Assembly: GCA_029548025.1 (NCBI GenBank)
Contig: JAKPOE010000297.1
Location: 1-6,457, forward strand
Direction: 5' to 3'
Length of the DNA: 6,457 nucleotides
Source of the DNA: Spirochaetota bacterium
GTDB lineage: Bacteria; Spirochaetota; UBA4802; UB4802
Under the pieces are notes generated by a model. It saw nothing but the letters and a program-made list of their open reading frames with translations. It did no database searches and was not told the DNA's origin. Position 1 is the stretch's first letter; every line of letters begins with the position of its first letter. Shown piece by piece: positions 1 through 4,981 of this stretch. A program made the position numbers and the translations under genes.

Positions 1-2141
1 GTTTTGAGATAATAAGATACTGCTTCAGAGCCCATGCCTACTGCTGCTATAGCAACAGGACGTCCTATAAGCACGTATTCAGCACCCAGTGCCAGCGCTT
101 TTACAATATCAGCACCTGTTCTAAAACCACCGTCAATAACAATATGGATGTATCCCTTAACTTCATGGACAATATCCTCCAGAACATCCATGGTGCCTAC
201 CATTTCATCCAGTACCCTGCCGCCATGATTGGAAACAACGATGGCATGAGCACCTGATTCAACAGCAAGTGCAGCATCCCTGACATTCATAATACCCTTC
301 AGTATAAAGGGAAGATGTGTTGATGATATAATTTCGGTAAGCTCTTTTAAACTTTTTGGTTTAACCGACTGATGCTTCAATTCCATGGTTTTAAAGACAA
401 TGGCATCAATATCCATCCCAACAGCAACGGCACCTACCTCTTCGGCTGCCTTTATGCGCTTTACTATATCCTCATTGTTGGCGCGCGGTTTAAAGATTGG
501 GATACCCATACCGTTGTGGTGAGCAAGAGCTTCAATAATAATTTTATACTTTTCGGGATCTGCGCCATCCCCTAAAAAGGCAATACTGCCAGCATCCATA
601 CATCCTTTTATAACGGCAAGGTTATAATCAAGTTCTTCGATAGCACCACCAAGGTTTGTAACCGCACCAGTAATAGGTGCTGCCATTACAGGGAATGACA
701 GATGTACTCCAAAGAGCGATGTTGAGGTATCAGGATTGGTGACATCATGGATAACACGAGTATTTATCTTGTAATTGAGCAGTGCTTCGCTGTTGCGTTT
801 AAACGATGAGCCGTTACCAATACCGCCCATACCGGGTACGCCACTGGCACAATCCTTTCCATTACACTGTTTGCATACATAGCATACCTTTCTAAGGCGT
901 TCTCGTGCAGACATGTTGATGGTATCCATGGAAAGTTCGGATTCATCGCATATTTCAATATTGATACATTCTTTGCATCTGCGCACAGCATCCTCTGCTT
1001 CTTGCAGCGAATCGGCTACGGCTATGATGTGACCTGCTTTTTCAACATTGGATGTTGGCTTTCGTACTTTATCGCCGGGCTTCACATTGATGATAATCTC
1101 AGCAATACCTGGAATCTTTAGCGCTTCTTCTAATCCGCAGATTTTTTTTACAATCCCTGGTTTTGTTATAATTGCCCGCTCAATTGCCACGCGGTTATAC
1201 AGCGGTTCAAGGTTTCCGGGCTCCTGTCCCAGTGCAACCTCTATGGCGGCACGCATCAGGTTAACGCCGGTAGAGAGTGGATAGGTGTATGCAGACATAA
1301 ATCCTCCTGAAAGGCGGGCGGCCAGTTCGCCAATCTTTGGTCCTTCATCGGTCAACTTGATATCGCCTTTTGCACAGCCCATTGTAATACCCAGCGCTTT
1401 TATACCAGCTTTCATTATCTCGCAGGCGCTATCCTGTAGTTCTTTTGGTAGCTGTGAAGGCATGGTATGTCCTGTTTCAACAAAGTGGGGCGGATATTCT
1501 ATGATGCGGTCAGCAATGCCGGTAATGGTAACCTCGCCATTATACACAACGGCATCTATGGAAAGCTCATGACCTTTCATAAATTCCTCAATGATTAGTT
1601 CACCGCTTGGCGAAGCGCTTTTTGCAAAGGCAAAAGCATCGGCAACCTGATTTTTGTTATCAATGCGCACAACGCCGCGTGCACCCATATTATCCGATGG
1701 CTTTATAACAACCGGGAAACCCAGTACCTTACTTGCTTTTTTTGCATCAGAAAGCGACCATACCGGGAAAAAATGAGGTGATGGAACGCCATGCTCAAAG
1801 AAACGGGTACGCATCTTTATCTTATTGGTGGCTGCTATGGCATCTTCAAATTTTATGCCGGGTAGGTTAAGAGCATTTGCTACTGCTGCAACGGTAACGG
1901 AGGCATCGGTGCCAACAGTAAGGACACCGGATATGGGGGTTATCTCATTTTGTTTTTTTGCAACACGTACAGAACCTTCAATATCACGGGTGCTCATAAC
2001 AATAGGAATATCGGCATATTTCATACCCAGGGCATTGGGATTATAATCAGTAACTATCACCCGCAATCCCATTTTTTGAGCTGTCTGGATAACGGGTACC
2101 TGTAATAAACCTCCGCCAATCACCATAATCGTTTTTTTCAT
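1..2141 (-). CDS. ATP-grasp ligase / FMN-dependent alpha-hydroxy-acid dehydrogenase-like fusion (3' end outside window)
   Basis: The frame is open for 713 codons from ATG 2141 to the left edge; the stop lies outside. Residues 1-100 look like a pre-ATP-grasp Rossmann-like domain (VIGGGLLQVP near the N-terminus). Residues about 101-310 are ATP-grasp: K147 in VVIKPSDNMGARG, E185/E186 in LIIEEF, and D260, E272 and R276 in the metal-binding end (GELAARLSGG). Residues about 315-395 resemble the C-terminal lobe of L-amino-acid ligases. A Cys-rich linker (389-431) leads into an FMN barrel of the L-lactate dehydrogenase/glycolate oxidase type: DVTNPDTSTSLFG (466-478), K615 in FILKG, SNHGGRVLD (H639, R642), DGGFRTG (670-676) and GRP (693-695). 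Ligases of the first type join a carboxylate to an amine using ATP; barrels of the second type oxidise 2-hydroxy acids. Substrates are unknown, and joint action on one pathway is inferred from the fusion. The start has AGGGGG five bases upstream (2147-2152). The protein is probably cytoplasmic. The gene appears more GC-rich than the right half of the window. Confidence 0.88.
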   Translation of the reverse strand, partial: MKKTIMVIGGGLLQVPVIQTAQKMGLRVIVTDYNPNALGMKYADIPIVMSTRDIEGSVRVAKKQNEITPISGVLTVGTDASVTVAAVANALNLPGIKFEDAIAATNKIKMRTRFFEHGVPSPHFFPVWSLSDAKKASKVLGFPVVIKPSDNMGARGVVRIDNKNQVADAFAFAKSASPSGELIIEEFMKGHELSIDAVVYNGEVTITGIADRIIEYPPHFVETGHTMPSQLPKELQDSACEIMKAGIKALGITMGCAKGDIKLTDEGPKIGELAARLSGGFMSAYTYPLSTGVNLMRAAIEVALGQEPGNLEPLYNRVAIERAIITKPGIVKKICGLEEALKIPGIAEIIINVKPGDKVRKPTSNVEKAGHIIAVADSLQEAEDAVRRCKECINIEICDESELSMDTINMSARERLRKVCYVCKQCNGKDCASGVPGMGGIGNGSSFKRNSEALLNYKINTRVIHDVTNPDTSTSLFGVHLSFPVMAAPITGAVTNLGGAIEELDYNLAVIKGCMDAGSIAFLGDGADPEKYKIIIEALAHHNGMGIPIFKPRANNEDIVKRIKAAEEVGAVAVGMDIDAIVFKTMELKHQSVKPKSLKELTEIISSTHLPFILKGIMNVRDAALAVESGAHAIVVSNHGGRVLDEMVGTMDVLEDIVHEVKGYIHIVIDGGFRTGADIVKALALGAEYVLIGRPVAIAAVGMGSEAVSYYLK

Positions 2142-2243
2142 GGATTCCCCCTGGACAATAGTAAAGTTACAACCTGCCGGGTTGCCTCTCTATAGATATT
2201 ATTGGTTTTTTTTGCAAAAACTTGACGGTAATTTTTACTTGCA

Positions 2244-2271
2244 TTGTGAGGGTTATTGTCAATACTATAAT
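2244..2271 (+). promoter_or_regulatory. Possible sigma-70-type promoter, distal, for IMPase gene
   Basis: TTGTGA (2244-2249) is followed after 16 bases by a perfect TATAAT (2266-2271). It reads toward the IMPase gene and would give a leader of roughly 190 bases. The minus-strand TTGACA at 2257-2262 lies inside its spacer, so a leftward promoter could overlap it. AT-rich DNA yields such matches by chance, so confidence is modest. Confidence 0.35.
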
Positions 2272-2342
2272 GTCGTGGGCTCTCACGTAAATAATGATTG
2301 TGGCGATAGTTACTGTATATGGTGTAGCAAATAAAAAATTAT

Positions 2343-2371
2343 TTGACACTGAACAGTAAAAAGGCTATCAA
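2343..2371 (+). promoter_or_regulatory. Likely sigma-70-type promoter for IMPase gene
   Basis: A perfect TTGACA (2343-2348) is separated by 17 bases from TATCAA (2366-2371), which matches the -10 consensus at four of six positions. Transcription would start near 2378 and give a leader of about 87 bases before the ATG at 2465. It is the better spaced of the two rightward candidates in this gap. Confidence 0.45.
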
Positions 2372-2446
2372 CAAACATTGCTGCTTATAGATACAATAGC
2401 TGGTATATGAGTATATGATTATTGTGGACATCTGATTATAGTATGC

Positions 2447-2452
2447 GGGGAG
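2447..2452 (+). promoter_or_regulatory. Ribosome binding site of IMPase gene, long spacing
   Basis: GGGGAG lies 12 bases before ATG 2465, longer than usual. An out-of-frame ATG at 2458 is closer, but it does not lead into the IMPase frame. An in-frame TAG at 2453-2455 rules out any earlier start, so ATG 2465 is the only reasonable start despite the spacing. Confidence 0.55.
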
Positions 2453-2464
2453 TAGAAATGTACC

Positions 2465-3250
2465 ATGGACTATCACACCATTACACGATGTGCCATTGAT
2501 ATATGCAAACAGGCAGGGGCAATTATTGTTGAAGGATATTACCGTGAGCATATAACCATAGATTATAAAAGCAGAACAAATCTGGTTACGGATATTGACT
2601 ACAGGTCCGAAAAATTTATTGTACATGAGCTTAAAAAACAGTTTCCAGAGTTTGATATAGCTGCTGAAGAAGGAAGCAGGGAACGGGCTGATGGTGAGTA
2701 TATATGGTATGTTGATCCTCTGGATGCAACAAATAATTTTGCTCATAAAATCCCATGGTTTTGTGTTACCATTGCACTGTATTCAAAAGCGCTGGAAGCG
2801 GCGGTTGCCGGCGTTGTGTATGAACCGCTCAGGGATGAATGCTTTTATGCGTGGAAAGACGGCGGAGCGTATGTAAATGAAAAACGTATCTTTGTATCGC
2901 AGATAAACGATATAGGGATATCGATCATTGCTACCGGCTTTCCCTATAAAAAGGACGATCCTTCATGCAATAATGCAAAGCAATTTAATAATGTATTGCC
3001 AAACGTTCAGGGTATTCGTCGTATGGGCTCGGCTGCAATTGATCTGTCGTATGTTGCATGTGGAAGATTTGACGGCTACTGGGAACCACTGTTATATCCA
3101 TGGGATATGACTGCTGGCGCTTTACTGGTTAAGGAAGCTGGCGGCATGGTGACACAGTATAATGGCAACACATTTGATCCGGAATTTCCTGAAATATGTG
3201 CTACTAACGGGCTGATTCATCAACAGTTGCTGGAGCTCATCAATAAATAG
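2465..3250 (+). CDS. Inositol monophosphatase family protein
   Basis: This 261-residue protein has the usual length for the Mg2+-dependent IMPase/FIG family, which removes phosphate from inositol phosphates, related sugar phosphates or phosphorylated nucleotides in the cytoplasm. Metal-site residues are present: K35 and D43 in the early KSRTNLVTDID segment, E68/E69 in AAEEGS, D84 and D87 in YVDPLDATNNFAHKIP, and D214 in LYPWDMTAG, followed by KEAGG. The typical RRMGSAAIDL segment (185-194) precedes the second metal motif. One departure is Ala88 where most members have Gly (DPLDGT). The WEPLLYPWD stretch favours the IMPase branch over the fructose bisphosphatase or CysQ branches, but the substrate cannot be read from sequence. 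The start is fixed by an in-frame stop just upstream. The gene could be co-transcribed with the exported-protein gene downstream. Confidence 0.93.
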   Translation: MDYHTITRCAIDICKQAGAIIVEGYYREHITIDYKSRTNLVTDIDYRSEKFIVHELKKQFPEFDIAAEEGSRERADGEYIWYVDPLDATNNFAHKIPWFCVTIALYSKALEAAVAGVVYEPLRDECFYAWKDGGAYVNEKRIFVSQINDIGISIIATGFPYKKDDPSCNNAKQFNNVLPNVQGIRRMGSAAIDLSYVACGRFDGYWEPLLYPWDMTAGALLVKEAGGMVTQYNGNTFDPEFPEICATNGLIHQQLLELINK

Positions 3251-3372
3251 GGTATGGTATTCTGCTCAATTTTATTAAAAAAATGCCCGATAAATGGGTA
3301 AGGATAATTATAGTAAAACTATCTACCCCCTATGGGTTGTGATGGTTATTAATATGATAGCAGGTGGCTTAT
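3251..3372 (+). other. 122-base gap between IMPase and exported-protein genes
   Basis: I see no convincing terminator or promoter. Two small hairpins occur: ATAGT-AAA-ACTAT (3310-3322) and ACCC-CCTAT-GGGT (3325-3337). Neither is followed by a T tract. TATAGT (3309-3314) and TATGAT (3353-3358) look like -10 elements but lack partners at proper spacing. Read-through from the IMPase gene is therefore plausible. Confidence 0.4.
3362..3367 (+). promoter_or_regulatory. Ribosome binding site deciding the start of the exported-protein gene
   Basis: AGGTGG ends five bases before ATG 3373. A GTG at 3364 in the same frame lies inside this motif and has no ribosome site of its own, so ATG 3373 is preferred. 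That start also leaves a clean signal peptide beginning MTKK. Confidence 0.7.
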
Positions 3373-3963
3373 ATGACAAAAAAAATTATGTGTCTATGCT
3401 TTGTACTGGTGGCTTCCACATTGCTTGCTCAGAACACTCAGAGTGTTGATATTCCAGTACAATCCTTATATAGCAATAAGGTGCGGATAAAAGATATTTA
3501 TTTTAATAAAAAGGTTGATCTCACCGGTAAGGGCGAGGTGCTGGAGGTTGAAGCAATACTGGAAAACTTAACTGATGATCCTATGGATGTGTATGTCAAT
3601 GTTATTGCTACCTATGAAAAAGAGGAAAAAACAAAATCAAGTTTTGAGATGCCCATACCTGAAAAAGAAAGAGTTAGAAATTTTGTTCCTTTTCCCGATG
3701 ATATAGCAAATTACCAGTATCCTGACGGGAAAGGGGGTAATAAGCTTAAAGCATATCCAAAGAATACAAAATCCGGGATTGATCCATCAACAGGGAAGCT
3801 CTATCATCTACCGGTAAATAATATAGTACTTGTTAGATCAACCCATTTATCGCCCTATAAGAAGGATTTTATCTTTTTTAATTATGTTACCATTCTGGTT
3901 TTTGATAACAATGGTACCCCTATCTTACGTGAAGTATTTGAATTGAAAGGGAAAAGAAAGTAG
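3373..3963 (+). CDS. Small exported protein of unknown function
   Basis: I do not recognise the family. From ATG 3373 the protein has 196 residues. It opens with a classic signal peptide: MTKK, a hydrophobic core (residues 5-18) and a probable signal peptidase I cut after Ala19 in STLLA|QN. Cys7 and Cys9 sit inside the hydrophobic core and do not form a lipobox, so a lipoprotein is unlikely. The mature part has no other membrane segment. It is rich in Lys and Glu and has alternating hydrophobic stretches (EVLEVEAILENL, DVYVNVIATY, FFNYVTILVFDNN) suggestive of a beta-sandwich. A Gly/Lys/Pro-rich central stretch (118-145) is probably a loop. It is most likely a periplasmic or surface-associated soluble protein. 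The gene follows the IMPase gene on the same strand and ends at a strong terminator. Confidence 0.82.
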   Translation: MTKKIMCLCFVLVASTLLAQNTQSVDIPVQSLYSNKVRIKDIYFNKKVDLTGKGEVLEVEAILENLTDDPMDVYVNVIATYEKEEKTKSSFEMPIPEKERVRNFVPFPDDIANYQYPDGKGGNKLKAYPKNTKSGIDPSTGKLYHLPVNNIVLVRSTHLSPYKKDFIFFNYVTILVFDNNGTPILREVFELKGKRK

Positions 3964-4006
3964 TTTGCTAATTCAGATAAGATAACAGTTGTTAAAAATA
4001 CCAATA

Positions 4007-4037
4007 AAAAGGAGTTGTCCACAGGGCAACCCCTTTT
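4007..4037. terminator. Bidirectional rho-independent terminator
   Basis: AAAAGG (4007-4012) and GTTGTCC (4014-4020) pair across a three-base ACA loop with GGGCAAC (4024-4030) and CCTTTT (4032-4037). The stem has 14 positions with one A-C mismatch (4013/4031) and one G-U pair (4018/4026). Reading rightward, the stem's 3' arm ends in TTTT; reading leftward it ends in TTTT followed by TATTGG. It lies between the convergent exported-protein and cytidylate-kinase-like genes and can serve both. Confidence 0.88.
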
Positions 4038-4038
4038 G

Positions 4039-4752
4039 CTATATAAGCTTTCGCACTTTTAATCCTGCTATACCAATCTGGGCTACCTGCTCTTTTGTAA
4101 ACTGAGCAACATTGATGGTAATATCATACGATGCCGGGTCATAGGCATTAAATTTTATGTATTGTGTCATAAACTCATGTCGCTGTCTATCTTTTTCTTC
4201 TATTAGTTTTTCAGCAGCAAGCCTATCTTTTATTTTTTGGTATTCCATAACCTTTTGTATGCGGTATTGTAAGGGAGCAACAAAGCGTAGATGCAAGCCA
4301 TATCGTAGACCTTTTGTAATTATTACAGAACCACGCCCTATTAAAATAGCATTTCCGTGTATTGCTATGGTACGTATTGTGTTGGCTAATTTCTGAAATA
4401 CTGCTGCCTGTGGTGGCAAGTCTGCAAGCATGGTACGCCATAATTCGGACATCTCTTCACGTCTTCGGGTATCAATAGTTTCAACTATTTTTTCAGATAT
4501 ATTATACTGTTGTTCAATTTTATTAATGAGATTTTTATCATAAACTGACCATTTGTTATTAGTAGTTGTGGTATTCAGAGCTTTTGCTATTTCTTCGGCA
4601 ATATCATTAGCAAAACATCCATACTGACGAGAGATAGTAATAAAAGGACGTGGTTTTTCCTCTTTTTCAATTATTTTTTTTTCAGATTCCCAGACCTTCA
4701 TTTGATTCTGAATCCAGCGTTCTAACGTTGATTCTTTGATTGGATTGCTCAT
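4039..4752 (-). CDS. Cytidylate kinase-like family protein
   Basis: This 237-residue protein matches the cytidylate-kinase-like (Cytidylate_kin2) family as I recall it. After a charged N-terminal segment (1-35) comes the family opening FITISRQYG (37-45), then AILIGRGS (135-142), a lid-like DRQRHEFMTQY (188-198) and the closing YDITINVAQFT (209-219). The family is related to CMP kinases, which transfer phosphate from ATP to CMP/dCMP, but its members' substrates are mostly unproven. The phosphate-binding loop is unusual: after G45 it reads CFAND where members usually carry a glycine-rich stretch, and no GK[ST] is present. Kinase activity is therefore uncertain. A good ribosome site, AGGAG (4759-4763), lies six bases before the ATG. 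A weak promoter is placed just upstream. The gene ends two bases beyond the shared terminator hairpin and appears to be transcribed alone. Confidence 0.85.
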   Translation of the reverse strand: MSNPIKESTLERWIQNQMKVWESEKKIIEKEEKPRPFITISRQYGCFANDIAEEIAKALNTTTTNNKWSVYDKNLINKIEQQYNISEKIVETIDTRRREEMSELWRTMLADLPPQAAVFQKLANTIRTIAIHGNAILIGRGSVIITKGLRYGLHLRFVAPLQYRIQKVMEYQKIKDRLAAEKLIEEKDRQRHEFMTQYIKFNAYDPASYDITINVAQFTKEQVAQIGIAGLKVRKLI

Positions 4753-4769
4753 AATTAACTCCTATAATT

Positions 4770-4797
4770 GCTATAGTAAAATAAATGATGATGACAA
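4770..4797 (-). promoter_or_regulatory. Possible promoter for the cytidylate-kinase-like gene
   Basis: On the minus strand TTGTCA (4792-4797) precedes TATAGC (4770-4775) by 16 bases. Transcription would begin almost at the ribosome site, giving a very short leader. The match is fair and the surrounding DNA is very AT-rich, so this is tentative. Confidence 0.3.
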
Positions 4798-4920
4798 AAT
4801 TAATCCAACTATCTAACAGCATATTTATTTTTCAATTATTTTACTTTGCATAATATACAATTTTTATATATAGGTGACTAAAAATTATTTTGTAAATAAA
4901 ACACCTGTTGTATATTTAAC

Positions 4921-4951
4921 TTGACCTGATGCTCAAATATATGGTTATATG
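4921..4951 (+). promoter_or_regulatory. Possible promoter for the nucleotidyltransferase-phosphomutase gene
   Basis: TTGACC (4921-4926) precedes AT-rich -10-like hexamers: TTATAT at 4945-4950 (18-base spacing) and TATATG at 4946-4951 (19-base spacing). Transcription would start near 4957, downstream of an in-frame ATG at 4949, which supports the later start at 4982. The -10 match is imperfect. Confidence 0.35.
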
Positions 4952-4966
4952 AAAATAGAGATTTTG

Positions 4967-4971
4967 AAGGA
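4967..4971 (+). promoter_or_regulatory. Ribosome binding site deciding start at 4982
   Basis: AAGGA lies ten bases before ATG 4982. An in-frame ATG at 4949 would add eleven residues ahead of the conserved MKAIIMAGG opening, but it has no ribosome site. ATG 4982 is chosen because the family normally begins right at this motif. Confidence 0.65.
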
Positions 4972-4981
4972 ACGGTATAGC

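Larger units (their letters stand above)
2142..2464. other. Divergent intergenic region, 323 bases
   Basis: This stretch separates the divergent ATP-grasp/FMN fusion and IMPase genes, so it should carry promoters for both. No credible gene lies in it: the short open frames lack ribosome sites and resemble no known protein. Rightward promoter-like pairs are listed separately. For the leftward gene I see TTGACA on the minus strand (2257-2262), but the best -10-like element (TAAAAA, 2232-2237) sits 19 bases away, so that promoter is unconvincing. A small hairpin, CAACC-TGCCG-GGTTG (2170-2184), would fall in the leader of the leftward transcript. A second weak AT-rich inverted repeat pairs TGCAA (2213-2217) with TTGCA (2239-2243) and could be an operator. 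No riboswitch was recognised. Confidence 0.5.

Noticed and set aside
2140..2334. Open frame of 64 codons on the plus strand in the divergent gap
   Set aside because: Its ATG overlaps the start codon of the leftward gene on the other strand, it has no ribosome site, and its product (Tyr/Cys-rich) resembles nothing known.
2339..2746. 135-codon open frame on the minus strand
   Set aside because: It overlaps the N-terminal third of the well-supported IMPase gene and crosses its promoter region; the Ile/Tyr/Cys-rich product looks like an antisense shadow.
3325..3337. ACCC-CCTAT-GGGT hairpin after the IMPase gene as a terminator
   Set aside because: Four-pair stem and no T tract.
4872..4906. Inverted repeat AGGTG / CACCT around an AT-rich core in the right divergent gap
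   Set aside because: Only five base pairs with a 25-base loop; expected by chance.
4949..4981. Earlier in-frame ATG that would lengthen the nucleotidyltransferase by eleven residues
   Set aside because: No ribosome site precedes it, it overlaps the likely -10 region, and the family normally starts at MKAIIMAGG.
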